This document shows positions 22,402 through 34,094 of a stretch of 64,000 nucleotides of DNA, in pieces. The notes beneath the pieces are model-generated. The model searched no databases and was not told the origin of the DNA. It saw only the letters and a program-made list of their open reading frames with translations. A program made the position numbers and the translations under genes. Source of the stretch: Plenodomus lindquistii (lineage: Eukaryota > Ascomycota > Dothideomycetes > Pleosporales > Leptosphaeriaceae); NCBI GenBank assembly GCA_025504975.1, contig JANUWI010000007.1, forward strand, positions 1,054,001 to 1,118,000. Direction: 5' to 3'. Each line of letters starts with the position of its first letter. Positions within the stretch are counted from its first letter, which is position 1.

Positions 22402-23117
22402 ACAACGGATGATGAACGCGATCAATGAATGATATACGATAGTTTGCGATGTGCAGCTAGTAAGTAAACGTATACTTGGTACATATCTCGAGATTCCTCC
22501 TTTACATAGTCCATCGCGATAAGACTGTGCAGTCGCTTGAATTTCCTGAACTCTACATCATTACTGGTTTGAACATTTCACCAGCCTGTGTCAGAGACAC
22601 TGCCGGTTTGATAGAGGAAAGTCTCGCAGTGAGTGCTATCCATAGTTTGGACACGAAAGATGGTTGTCAACTTGTACCTTCCGTTTATAGAAGTCACACG
22701 CTAAATGACGTGTCGCCGCAGTAAAGTTGCACGCCTGATTCGAGAAGCCGATGCCGCTACATCACTAAACACACACCACATCTCAACTCAAGACCGGCAT
22801 CACAGTCGATACGGCGAATGCGGCAAGTTTTCAGTCCATTCAAGAAGTATCTACGTATATTCATAACATCTGTGAAACCATTGTCAGTGCAAGGGGCCTA
22901 TCAAGGATGTACAATCTCACCATGAATTGTGTGGTGTGGGTCAAAAAGGATGAAGCGTGCTTACGCACGTCGCAGGCCATAATGGCCCCCAACATTCAGC
23001 ACCTCAGCTTACTTCAAAAGAGAGGTGCCGCCCTATCTTTGTACTCTTCACTCGCTCCCAGCGTTGTCAGATTGTCTACCTGCGGTACTTACAGCGCACT
23101 CGTCTCAGGTTCTGGTC
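22402..23117. other. Intergenic, no gene seen
   Basis: About 700 bp downstream of IML2 with only short ORFs. A short upstream exon of the cysteine-rich protein could lie near its right end. Confidence 0.4.
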
Positions 23118-23654
23118 ATGCCTACTAACTCTCCGAGCAACAATGCAGTCTACTGCCCCCGGGATGGCTCCAAATGGTATGCTTGCCGTTCAGGCTCTCA
23201 GTTTGCCGGCTGTTGTAAGCTCTTCCCCTGCGACACTGGCTGTGATCGAGAGTACCTTTCCCCAGCCTTGATGGCAACGCAGGCTTACGGGACGTTCCCC
23301 GATCTATCCTGTCAAACAGGCGCGCACTTTTACCTTGGTATGGTTCTCGAACAAGATTATGGGTACCTGGGGTGTTGTTCAAGTAACGCGGTTACCCAGG
23401 GAGGGTGCCCTCCTGCAGACGTCAGGCCGGCTTTTCTGGACCGCGATGAGCAAATGAATTTCTACCTCAATGTTACCCAACCTCCTTTGCCCACGTCTTC
23501 TACTGGAGTAGTAGCGGATGGCCCTCCGATCTCTGTGCCTGTACCCGCCACAAGTGCAGACGACAATCACACAGTAGCTTTTATTCTGACCGGAGTCTGC
23601 CTGGCTCTCCTTGTACTTCTGCCTACAGCGCTTGGTATATGGATTACCGTTTGA
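23118..23654 (+). CDS. Cysteine-rich single-pass membrane protein, unknown
   Basis: An open frame of 178 aa. Residues of the N-terminal half form two related cysteine modules: CPRDGSKWYACR with FAGCC, PC and GC, then CQTGAHFYL with YGYLGCC and GC. A proline/serine/threonine stretch (PPLPTSSTG) follows, then one membrane helix (VAFILTGVCLALLVLLPTAL) near the C-terminus. There is no clear signal peptide, so either the helix acts as an anchor or an upstream exon is missing. The frame ends soon after the helix, and a GTATAT at the end of the helix codes could be a donor, so a cytosolic tail may be missed. I have seen similar architectures in fungal proteomes without known function. Confidence 0.6.
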   Translation: MPTNSPSNNAVYCPRDGSKWYACRSGSQFAGCCKLFPCDTGCDREYLSPALMATQAYGTFPDLSCQTGAHFYLGMVLEQDYGYLGCCSSNAVTQGGCPPADVRPAFLDRDEQMNFYLNVTQPPLPTSSTGVVADGPPISVPVPATSADDNHTVAFILTGVCLALLVLLPTALGIWITV

Positions 23655-23868
23655 CATTGGCTTGGCGTTGATAGTCGTAGCGATAAGATCTCCGAACGGT
23701 ATGTATGTCCAGTACAGCTTGAGCAATTCCGATTTAATCAGATAGGGCAGGATTCCGTTAGCACCACAGCCAAACATTGTAAAAAGACCCGACGTACACG
23801 AAAACGCTACTAAACCCCCACGCCCACGTTCAGGCGACGTCTTTAGACTAGGCTTTAGGACGATATGT

Positions 23869-25773
23869 GTGCTTTCGGCAACATGGATTGTCACTCTTGG
23901 TGTCTCCGGCTTCCTCTGTTTCCTATGGTTCGCGCACCACGGCAACCAAACCTGGCACAACATCATGCTTAGCAATTGGGCAACAAGAGCCGTATCGGTA
24001 TCGACTTTGCTATTGAGGATTTCGGTGGACTTTCAGGCTGCTATTGCGTCCAGTGTTGTTGTCTCCTTACTTTTAGAATCTCGATCTGGGGTATACATAC
24101 CTCACCTCGCCAGTCTTTCTTCGATACGCACAGGATCAACAACTCCAGGGACTTTATTCTCCATCGCAGCAAGAGACATTAGAAATTCAAGAACGAAAAA
24201 GACACGCGGCAACGGATGGGCGGCCATGACAGGCTGTCTTCTTCTTACCACAGGTCTCCTACAGTTCTCGTCTACTCTTCTGCTCTCAGATCTAAAGCCA
24301 GGCGCTCTTGGAGGGCGGCCCTTCAGCTCTCAAGTAAGAGTTGGACTTTCCTACGGGAATTTGACCCACAGAATAACAAGGGAATCAGCATGGACATCGA
24401 ACCCCCCGTTTTATCCCTCATACGGCGAATACCTCGATGGATCAGAGGTTGCCAGTGATGGTATTGACGATACAGGGGTCGTTCTACGGGCGTTCCTTCC
24501 ATATGCTACAGCAGAGTCTCGTCAGACCCTGCGCACTTACAACGGCAAAGCTTTGGTGCTCGACTCAAGAGTCTCATGCCAAGCCCCAGACATCAGGTGG
24601 TCGCAAGGCGCTGGGCTTTCTAACATGTTGAAAGGCGAGGTGGACAAGACCAGGAACGCATCCCTCCTGCAAGAGATCAGGACGTCTGTGTTCTCTTGCG
24701 CCATTGCCGGACCTAATGAGTACACTCTTTGTCAGATTGGCGTCCCCTACCCTTGGTTCATGGGATCTCTGACGAGCCAATTCGAGAACTCGACGAGTTT
24801 TGGAACCGCCTTTCTTGTCATCAAGGGAACAGATGAAAAGCAACCACTCAAACCTAACGAGTTACGGCCTGACTGGTATCGCGATCCTGGAAAAGAATGG
24901 CGAGATATTGCATTCGCAAACAATACCGGAAAAGGCGCATCTATCTCGTTATGTTTTGCACCGTGGGACGCATCTATCTTGGACGTTCAGCTCTCCAGTC
25001 AATCGAACAGGACAGAACCGTTGATACAGTGGTGGAAAACCTTCAAAACTTCTGACATTCTCGATCATCTGTTACCCCAACGCCATGCATCACGCCAGAT
25101 ACTCGAGATGTCTAGGCCAGTTAGTTTTCGTGGTGTCTTGCCTCCAAGAGAAGAGCGGCCCTTCGTTCAGAGCGATGCATCGGGGAGTTCTGCTGCAGGT
25201 TACGGATCCAACACGCCTCTGCCAGGAAACTGGAGCATTTTCCTCAATGGCCAGCCCTACATTACGACCCTAAATAGCTTTTCCAAGAGCCCGACACAGA
25301 CCATCGCAGCTGATCCAGCACTGGCGGCCATTTTCACTGACGCCATGGACTCGACGGGATCAGTGGCTTGGGCACTATCGTCTCTGATCACGGTGCTCTC
25401 CATGTCGAATTACTACAGCCAACAGCCTGCTTTCGATCGTTTGGATGATGTAGCCACGTCCTTCTACAACACCGTATTCTTCCCGCAAAAGACTCTCGGT
25501 CTGATTCTGGTCATGTGGACGTTGGTGGCTCATCTAGTGATTGTAGTAGTACTCATCGTTTTCTTCACCAGGATGACTGAATTGACATTACTCGGCAATG
25601 CATGGTCTGCGTTCTTACAAATGGCCAATTCGAAGGATCTGATGGAATCGCTGAAGGATATGGACCAAAAGACTGATTCCGTCATTCAGAATGAGATGAA
25701 GCGGGCAGGAACGGTGGATCTGAGAGCGCGGATTGCGAGAAGGGGCGATCAAGTCGAAGTAGTATTGTCCTAG
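23869..25773 (+). CDS. Large multi-pass membrane protein, unknown, 5' end unresolved
   Basis: An open frame of 634 codons that begins with GTG, so the true start lies upstream, probably across an intron; the frame stays open back to about 23838 (RLGFRTICVLSATW). Hydrophobic segments are WIVTLGVSGFLCFLWFA, AIASSVVVSLLLESRSG, GCLLLTTGLLQFSSTLLLSDL and, near the C-terminus, LGLILVMWTLVAHLVIVVVL. Between helices 3 and 4 is a loop of about 320 residues with many N-x-S/T sites (NLT, NAS, NST, NNT, NRT, NWS), so it is probably on the outside. The C-terminal tail is charged. It resembles a common but uncharacterised Pezizomycotina membrane family. It lies 214 bp after the cysteine-rich membrane protein on the same strand. 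Confidence 0.75.
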   Translation: MLSATWIVTLGVSGFLCFLWFAHHGNQTWHNIMLSNWATRAVSVSTLLLRISVDFQAAIASSVVVSLLLESRSGVYIPHLASLSSIRTGSTTPGTLFSIAARDIRNSRTKKTRGNGWAAMTGCLLLTTGLLQFSSTLLLSDLKPGALGGRPFSSQVRVGLSYGNLTHRITRESAWTSNPPFYPSYGEYLDGSEVASDGIDDTGVVLRAFLPYATAESRQTLRTYNGKALVLDSRVSCQAPDIRWSQGAGLSNMLKGEVDKTRNASLLQEIRTSVFSCAIAGPNEYTLCQIGVPYPWFMGSLTSQFENSTSFGTAFLVIKGTDEKQPLKPNELRPDWYRDPGKEWRDIAFANNTGKGASISLCFAPWDASILDVQLSSQSNRTEPLIQWWKTFKTSDILDHLLPQRHASRQILEMSRPVSFRGVLPPREERPFVQSDASGSSAAGYGSNTPLPGNWSIFLNGQPYITTLNSFSKSPTQTIAADPALAAIFTDAMDSTGSVAWALSSLITVLSMSNYYSQQPAFDRLDDVATSFYNTVFFPQKTLGLILVMWTLVAHLVIVVVLIVFFTRMTELTLLGNAWSAFLQMANSKDLMESLKDMDQKTDSVIQNEMKRAGTVDLRARIARRGDQVEVVLS

Positions 25774-28074
25774 GCGGCATGACGAGCGTTCTCCCTGTCC
25801 ATTGGAAATAGTCAGAAGCTTACTGGCAATTGTGTTGCTGATATGGCACTCCACCTGTCGTCCACGGTAACCCGATCGGGCTAGAAGACTTTCCCTTTCG
25901 GGATGTGGCATGTGGGGCAACCCAAGTATAAGAGTCCAAGCAATCCATCACCCACGACCACAAAGGTGCTCAACGCCAACGCCTTAGTTCATTACCAAAA
26001 GTGCGGGGGGCCCTTCAGCCTCCAGGGCGTCCAGGCCATAATGTTGTACAATGAAATGGCCCAGGGTCGTGGTCACAGGGCGCACTCCGGAAGCAACTTC
26101 CCATCCGGCCGATCCCGTCCCCACATTCTATGTAGAGGATCGAGTGCTTTTCCGGACCCCCGGCTTGCGCGGAAGCAATGCAAATGTCAAAATTGCTGGT
26201 GCGGCGGTGTAATCACGCTTGTTTACTGAAGGTACGAGATTGCTTATCTTGTTCCATTGTCCACCGGACGAATTCCAGAAGACCCTGAAGGAGTTTAGCA
26301 GACCCTGGAGAATTTGAGAAGACTCTGGATCGAGGTGCGCTTTAGATGACACTTTTCCTGAACGGATCTGTGATGTGGTAGAGTACCACAGGGACACGGT
26401 ACACCGTGGATCTAAGGCCGGACTTTGCCGCTTACCCCTGTGCACACGTTGGCTGTCCGCATGCGTGCTTAGTAGTGCTGACCATCTGGCTACGCGCGAT
26501 TTGTACGTGGGCTGGCCATTCGTAGAGTGTCGACGGACTTCTCGCCGTCAGGTTGAGTCAGTGGGGCAGAGTCGACCCTAGAACACACGGTTGCAGCTGC
26601 ATGCGCCCACTCTACACCTAGTTTGTGGACTACTGTTGAAGCGCAGACACTGTGATTAACAAGATCTGCGCGCTGGATTAGAGTATCAGGCATGAATGCT
26701 GTACGTTCGTGCTGGTGTGAAATCAATTGCAATCTCAGCGGGATATCTTATCTACTGACTTGTCTGCATGAATGTTCCCCCTAGCCTGTCTTTCTGCGGA
26801 AGCGGCGGCCGCGGACAGGATGAATGTCTGATGCAATGATCAACGATACAGGAGCACGAAACTGAAGTTTTGGCAACAATGTGGATGCATGAAATTCTGC
26901 ATTCGTGGCTGGCTTGCTGTGGAACGGCTGGCTGGCGTCAGTGATCCGAGTCTTCACCGAGATGGGCAAGCGCTCCCCGCAATCTGGCGAAGCCAAGCAT
27001 GCCCTCCACTGGTTCGCTGATTCATGCCAATTACACCCACAGTGACTGTTGACGTTTTCTGTTCCACGGAACTGGATTGCCCTTCCACCGAGCTCCGATT
27101 GTTTGCGATCCAGTCTTCTGAGTCTCAGATTGATGCCGGCAGCCACACTGGGAAGCCTGCCTGGTAACGCACCAAAGGACAACTAACCCTAGGTTGTTGG
27201 AAACAGTCAACTCGCCTGGCCGCCTGGAAGTTGAGATGGCAAGCATCGCACTGCCACTAACGTACACGACGCACACTTGATTGTGCATCGGAGGCGTGGA
27301 CGGTGGACCTCTCCGATCATTCAGGTAGCAGCAAAGCAGGGGCGTACGGGGCAGGACGCCATGGGGGCATCACGTGCATCGGACAAGGTTAGCAGCTCGC
27401 CTAGGCCATCCAGAGTCGTCCAACGGACAGGTTGGCAACGGCCCTCACACCAATCATGTCACAGCAAGGAAACTGTTTCCGCACTTCGTCCAGAAGATGC
27501 CGCTCCAGACTCAATGTCCCCAGCCATCCATACCACACCTGATTGTGCTGCGCCTTCAACCCCACATTCTCTATGACTTGGGCGGTCCAAGCCAGTCCCA
27601 GCCCATCCGAGCAGGCCCAAGTTCGCACCTGGGAAACGTGATCGGAATGTCCGGCGTACGTCTTGGCACTCACGGGCGTCCCATGGGCAGCTTCCGGAAA
27701 ACATGCCAGGGCCGGCTTTGATAGATTGTCAACATACTACGGTGTGTTTCCACACGTGTAAGGAAGCGCGGCAGCTGACGTTGGTCAGCGCATTCAATGT
27801 CCTATGCGGCCTTTGTCCCGAAGGCGTCCGAGAAGAACCGGCGCTTTCGACGCCAAGGGTATAGCGCCGAGCATCCGTGTCTGGGGGGACTGGGGTATTC
27901 ACTAATGATCCCCAGTGGGGACGGCGGCGTCATGAGCGTTAAAGCGCACCAAGATGAATCGCGGCCTGTGGTCTTGCACTAAGCACGCGACTAGCCCTGA
28001 CATGGAGTCCACATCTGAGAGATTTTGTGCCGTACATATTCGTTGCGTGCCCCCAGACCCCCCGCGTGCGCATA
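25774..28074. other. 2.3-kb intergenic, no supported gene
   Basis: Many short ORFs on both strands but none with a family match or a splice pattern that extends it. Base composition is ordinary, so it does not look like a mutated transposon. The right part should be the promoter of the CTF1-like regulator. Confidence 0.45.
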
Positions 28075-31000
28075 ATGGTTTCTCAGCTTTTCCCCCAACC
28101 TCAAATCGGTAACCCTTCTTCGGACGACGACATACAGGCGACCATGTCTGACTACTCTGCATCACCGTCTGATCATCAGCATGATCTTCAGCCCCCAAAA
28201 CGCAAAGTTACCCAAGCAGGTCTCGACGGACACCACACTGGACGCTCGGTCAAAAGGAGGGCTTCAAAAGCCTGCCAATGTTGTCGAGCTCGCAAAGTCA
28301 GATGCAATGTCACTGAGCATGGAGCACCATGCACAAACTGCAGGCTAGATGAAGTCGACTGTATCGTCTCGGAAAGCAGGCGCAAAAAGTGAGTTTCATC
28401 CCTTTCGTGGCATGTCGAACGGCCCCACATTACGAGCATTACGGAACAATTCGAGCAACATCGTAAGGATATCCGTCTTTTGGATGATTACTACGCAAGA
28501 TTGCTTGAGGCTCAGTAGTTCTGGGCAAGCCACCTGTCAGCCGCGGAACTGATCATGCGGCTTTTAAATTTCTCAGCAATGATCGGCGCGACAGCTGCAC
28601 CTCAAATACATGGTACTAACGTCTCTTGTAGGAAATGGAGTAAAGACGACGAACAGCCTGCCGAGACGAGCAATTCTGCATCAAATCTTAACCGCAAGCT
28701 CGCTTCGCGCGATGCGCTCGACAGTGTCCAGAGTCTCAATCCAGGTTCATCGCGAGGATCACAGGACGCGGAATCACGCCGCGATGAACACGTGCCTCAT
28801 TCCATATGTATGTCAAAGCCTCCAAGAGGAACCCTTTGTCGATACTGACTAGATCGCAGATCAAAGCCATGGAAATCGCATCAACTCGATTACCGGATTT
28901 TCCGACGTCTCGCGCCGACGTTCCATCACATCGCAAATCAACGGTCTGCCCACGCTACCATTCGCACCCTATGGCAGCAATGAGACAAGAGCACCATTCT
29001 TTAACAATATCCCGCAGAAGTCTCTGTCGGCTGAACTTCCAAGGTTCATCAAACCACTACCATCGAGAATTGGACCGGATGAGATTTCCTACCTAGAGAT
29101 GAAAGGAGCTTTGACAGTGCCCAAGGGGGCGCTACGCAGTGAAATGCTCCGCGCGTACATCGAGTTTGTCCACCCGTATATGCCTCTGTTGGACTTACAC
29201 GACTTCTTGGCCATCATCGACCGTGCAGATGGTAGCCAAGGGAAAGTCAGCCTCATTCTTTTCCAAGCCGTCATGTTTGCTGGTTGCGCATTTGTCGATA
29301 TGCATCATCTACACACTGCAGGTTATGCGACACGAAAGGAGGCCCGCAAGGACTTCTTTCAGAAGACTAGGGTAAGCATAGCCCCTTTGATGTTATTTCG
29401 GTGCGGCTCGGCCGACGACGCCCTGCGGCGGCCGAGTCGGTGACGGGAATCTTGGGGAACCCTGAGATTCGCGACCGCTCGGACCAGTGCACTGGCGTGC
29501 ATGTGACAACAACATGTCATCCGAAAATTGGCTAAGCATGTGAACAGATCTTGTACGATTTCGATTACGAGTCGGACCGTGTTTCACTCGTCCAGGCTTT
29601 GCTATTGCTGACGTACTACTATGAGACACCGGATGACCAAAAAGATACGTGGCACTGGATGGGCGTGGCTACATCCGTTGCACATACCATTGGCCTTCAT
29701 CGCAACCCAGACAACACAAATCTTGATAACAAACGTGTCAAGCTTTGGAAGCGGATATGGTGGTCAACCTACATGCGAGACCGCCTCATCGCGCTGGGCA
29801 TGCGACGGCCAACACGCATAAAGTCAGAGGACTTCGACGTCCCAATGTTGACACTTGATGACTTTGAAATCGCACCCATCCCGGATTCGATCAGATGTAT
29901 ACCGGTCGATTGCCGCGTTGCCAGGGATGTTGACCTCCAGCGACAATTGGCCATTATGTGCATAGAGAAGGCAAGACTCTGTCTTTGTATTTCACATGTG
30001 CTGTCTAAGCAATATTGCGTGCTGAACAACAACCACGGTCTTCAGAACGACCGAACGACTATGATGTTGCTCCCTAAGAAACTCGATCCGGAAACGAGCG
30101 AGGTCCAAACTTGCGATGAAGAGCTACAGAAATGGGTCTCAGAGCTGCCCAAAGAGGCTCAATACTCTGACAAGATGAGCGGAATAGGCGCGATTGACCT
30201 TGCCAGGTCCTTGCTGCACATGGTCTTCTTCACAACCCTGTCCGCATTGCATAGACCTCAGGTCCTACCAAACTCGCAAGGTGGCCCAGCAAGCACACCA
30301 GCAAAGGTCAATCTCGAATCCGATGTCCTAGACGTATCTCGGCGAAATGTTCGCCGCGCTGCATCTGCGATCACTTCGATAGCTCAACGTCTCGACACAA
30401 GTGGCTTGGTCCGATACTTGCCCACTACTGGTGTCACGGTCCTGCTTCCAGCTATCATTATTCATCTTCTCGACATCAAAGCGCCCGAAGAGGAAACGCG
30501 CCGCTCGTCCCTTCGTGGATTCTGCCAATGCATGGCAGTAATGGGCAAGCTGCGTGATCTCTACGCCGCAGCTGACTACTCCGTCGCCTTTCTCGAAGCC
30601 GCCATCCGCAAAGCCGGCATTCACGTTGCCCCCGTTCCCACACAAGCAGCACCCACGTCCAAACCCTCATCCACCGCCGCCACTGTCGAAGACCTCGTCG
30701 ACGCAGGCAGACGCCTTGACCTTATCAACGCGGCATCCACAACTTCGAACACTCTACAGCGCTCCACTCTTACGCCTCCACCAGACAGCGGTACGACAAA
30801 CATGCTTGCCCTTGAGAAACAGCATAACGAACCCAATGTAACTGACGAAGAAGTTGCGCGCCGGCTCGAAACATTCCTCGCGTCTACGCCGCCAGAGTCG
30901 GATCACGAGCACATGTCCAGCATCACTATTGCAGAAGACACGCCAGTCAACCACGCCACGGCCCCATTGGAGATGAATGTGCATGGCACATTTGGATACA

Positions 31001-31260
31001 AATGGATCGCCGAGGGCCAGTCGCCAACAAATCCGTTTGGCAAGTTCAACCACCACCAGGATAACGAGACACTCTTCTCCAGCCTGCCGTTGAACAATGA
31101 ATTCGACGATGGCGATTTCGATTCTCTGTTGAACCTGGATGCAGTGGGCGAGACATTTACATTCGATGACGGTGCGATGGACAGTGGATTTGGGCTCCCA
31201 GGTGCAATGGGAGATGTGGACTGGTTGGGCGGCGGGGACGCAATGACAATTGAGGCTTAG
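28075..31260 (+). CDS. Zn2Cys6 regulator, CTF1/FarA/FarB type
   Basis: Four exons, 28075-28388, 28632-28807, 28860-29371 and 29548-31260, give 904 aa. The zinc cluster is C67-x2-C70-x6-C77-x8-C86-x2-C89-x6-C96 within SKACQCCRARKVRC and PCTNCRLDEVDC, followed by basic residues. The fungal-specific middle domain has VHPYMPLLDLHDF, FQAVMFAGCAFVD, LLLTYYYE, GVATSVAHTIGLHRNP and KRIWWSTYMRDRLIALGMRRP. This is the pattern of cutinase transcription factor 1 and the Far regulators that turn on fatty-acid and cutin degradation genes through CCTCGG sites. Length matches CTF1 proteins. An internal in-frame ATG at 28144 is an alternative start. The role in lipid or cutin use is inferred from the family. 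Confidence 0.87.
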
Positions 31261-32709
31261 ACGAAAGGTCGCGACTAATGATTGATTACGACAGCTGGGA
31301 ATTAACAGGAACTGGATCAAGATGGGTTACAAAAGGATGGCAAGCAAGGAAAGGAATGGGAAGGAAAAGGAAAAGTTCTTGCTCCAGTGTCTCGCTTTGG
31401 ATTTTACGATTTTTGCTTGGTTCAGCAGAGATATCCATTTGCTTTTCCGTTGGATGGCGGGGGGAAAGGGGGAAAACGTAATGAGAAGAAGTACGCCTTA
31501 TGACTGCTAGTATCTCAGCAAAGGAACGGCTGGGAAAAGGGACATGAGCCCCTGATGCCAGAAATCAAGTATTATCTTGACAGTTACAAGCAATGCGAAA
31601 CATGACTTAAGTCAACACGTCTGTCTGTCTGTCTGTTCATACTAGCCTTGACTTTTTTTTCCATCTTCGTGACATCTATCCCTCTTCATCTCCTAACAAA
31701 AATAGAGACCCACCCAGTCATGGAAATACATCACATCATCACTCTACCTACGTACACGTGACAAATTCCCCTTCACACCCTGAGCTCCCTTTGAGCAAAC
31801 CTGGCATCCACCTTGAACCTTGCATCCACAGCCCAACCCGTCCCTCCTACGCCAGACCCCAAACAAACCCCAGCCCAATCCCTCCCGCAAAACTAAACCA
31901 ACCCAACCAAGTAGTGCTTAGACCATATACCTATACCTGCCCCGCGACCACACCACGCGACCACGCGACCACACCCACCCACTCACACACACACAGCCCA
32001 TCTACAGTACACTAACAATAATACCAAAACGGTCCTCATTCAAGCCTCTGCATCTGCATCTCTGTCTGTCTGTCTGTCACCTGTCCGTGTCTCTAGTCTA
32101 GCATACTTTAGTTGTGGCTTGCATTTGCATTTGCATTTGCATGTGCGTTTAGTTTAGTTTAGTTTAGTTTAGTTTAGCGAGCGTGCTGCGTTGGACATGT
32201 GGATACAGTCGGTGTAGTTGTGTGACGGTGGGGAGATGGTGTGGAGGGGCGTAGAAGGGTGGCTTGGCTTGGGTCTGGGTCTGGGTCTGGCGTTTGGGTT
32301 AGGGCGTGTGGGGCGGGGGTGAGCGAGATTGAGTGATGACAAAGATTTAGTGACAGTATAAAGGGAGTGCGTGACACAGTGTTGGATGACTGTATAATAG
32401 TAATTCGCGCAGAGGGACATCATTTTGTAGAAGCCCATTGAGTACTAGATGAGTACGATGAGAACCCGTGACCTTGGCACAGAGACGACGCATCGCTCGA
32501 GTTGCAGGTCGGACAGCAAAATGTATTGATTTGTATTATTAAATTTGGCTAAATGGAGGAGAACAAGGTGAGTGTCCGAAGATAAATGGGAAGAAGCAGG
32601 CCTGTAGTCCCAGCGCCCCAGCGCCGTATAGTCTTGAATGTTGAATAACAAAGTGCCGCTCAATGCACAGTAACGCAGTCAGTCGCCTAAACACTCTCGG
32701 GCCATCTCT
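31261..32709. other. Repeat-rich intergenic between convergent genes
   Basis: About 1.45 kb between the stops of the CTF1-like gene and the kinase gene. It holds several simple repeats (GTCT runs at about 31619 and 32063, GCATTT and TTTAG tracts, GCGACCAC copies near 31945-31970). No supported ORF. Confidence 0.55.
32121..32177. repeat. Two adjoining simple repeats, (GCATTT)n and (TTTAG)6
   Basis: 32121-32144 holds three GCATTT copies and a variant; 32148-32177 holds six perfect TTTAG copies. Confidence 0.9.
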
Positions 32710-34094
32710 TCATTCCTCCTGCGCCCATCGCTTCTCCCGCTCAGTCTGCTCGCCGCTCTTGTCGCCATTGACTGTCTTTTTCCATGCCCAGTATTCTCCT
32801 AGCCTGACTTCTGCGTAACTCGCGTAGTCAAAGTCGATGAGCGATATCTGGGCTTGGATCAAGGCCCATATGCCCCAGTAAAATCCAGGGACGCCTCTGA
32901 ACCTGTCGACTTGTTCGAAGAGCTCCTCTAGCTCAGACTCTTGGTATGTGCGGTTCTGATGTGCGCTGCAGCTGTATAGATACTCACGCAGGAACGCTCG
33001 GCGGACCTTGCGGGTAGGCATAGCGCTGTAGTCGCACTCGAAACCACCCCATTCGGCGAAGTGGTTCGCAATGTCGAACGAGGCAGGCGCGGGTGTGGCG
33101 TATTCGTAGTCGATGAAGGACACACATGCCGCAGTCTCGGGCTCTTCGGATCCCCCTGAGGCACTAGATCGGCGGGACTGAGCAGCGGACGAGGGCGAGG
33201 GTTCGATAATCACGTTGCCGCAGAGGAGGTCGCAATGGGCGAAGACAAAGGGGTTGGAGCCACCGACACCAGGCGTGTGGCCCAGCATCTTTGTCAGGCT
33301 CTCCAACTCGGTCATCAGCTCGTCTCGGCGGGTGGCTTGCGCGGTGGTGCTTGTTGGTAGCGCTTCGATCCACTTCAGCATGGTAGTCCACACATTGGGG
33401 ATGGGCTTGCCTGGCGTGAGTGCCGCCATGGCTGCCAATGAGGCACGCTTGTTGGTGGGAGTGAGTTGTGAGGGTGCGGGACATGTGCTGCTAATGCTCG
33501 ATATAGGTAATGTAGCGTGCCATTCCCCCAGTCTTTGAGCCACCCCTCGCCATACTTCGGGCCGTCGCAGATCAGCGGGCGCACACACGCTGCCCTGGAT
33601 GAACTTGTACAGGAGCCCGTTTTCAAACCGCGCGTAGAGAGAAGGGGCGAGACGGTGCCGCGCGAGGAGCGAGTGGGATCGGGTTTCCTCTGCATCCGAT
33701 GTGAGACTCGACAGATGTGGTTCACGTGATAGCAGCACTTACTCTCGCGGTCTATGAGGACGTCTGTGCCCTTGCCATATGCCCGCAGCAAGATTGCATC
33801 CTCTTCCACCTCTGTCTTGGACAGGCCGGGGCGCTTGTTCACCGCCTTTAGGAGCTGTCCACTGTCTCAGCCATAGTTCCACGACGAGTCTGCCTGGAGC
33901 AGGCAAGCGATTCCTACCGTGTTGGTGATGCCATCGGTGAAGCGTATAAACTCAATCGAGTCCTGCGAGTCCTGCCATTCGGGCCGCAGGGCGAGGATGA
34001 GGCTCAGAGCAGAATTGTGCGAGTCTTTGTTGTCGTAGTACTGCGCAATATGCCGCAGCGAATCGTAGGGAGACTGCGCTTTGCTCATGGTCAT
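32710..34094 (-). CDS. EKI1: Choline/ethanolamine kinase (probably ethanolamine)
   Basis: Three exons, 34094-33918, 33854-33743 and 33689-32710, give 422 aa. The kinase core is clear: NTLLKAVNK and ETRSHSLLARHRLAPSLY in the N-lobe, NGLLYKFIQG, the catalytic loop VFAHCDLLCGNVI, and the metal/choline-type motif SFIDYEYATPAPASFDIANH followed by FAEWGGFECDY. These enzymes phosphorylate ethanolamine or choline with ATP as the first step of the CDP pathway for phosphatidylethanolamine and phosphatidylcholine. HCDLLCGN with EW after the second motif fits ethanolamine kinases better than choline kinases, but substrate cannot be fixed. The serine/alanine-rich insert between the two motifs is fungal. 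Confidence 0.92.

Noticed and set aside
25774..28074. Possible transposon relic in the 2.3-kb gap
   Set aside because: No terminal repeats, no transposase or reverse-transcriptase motif, and no A/T bias of the kind left by repeat-induced mutation.
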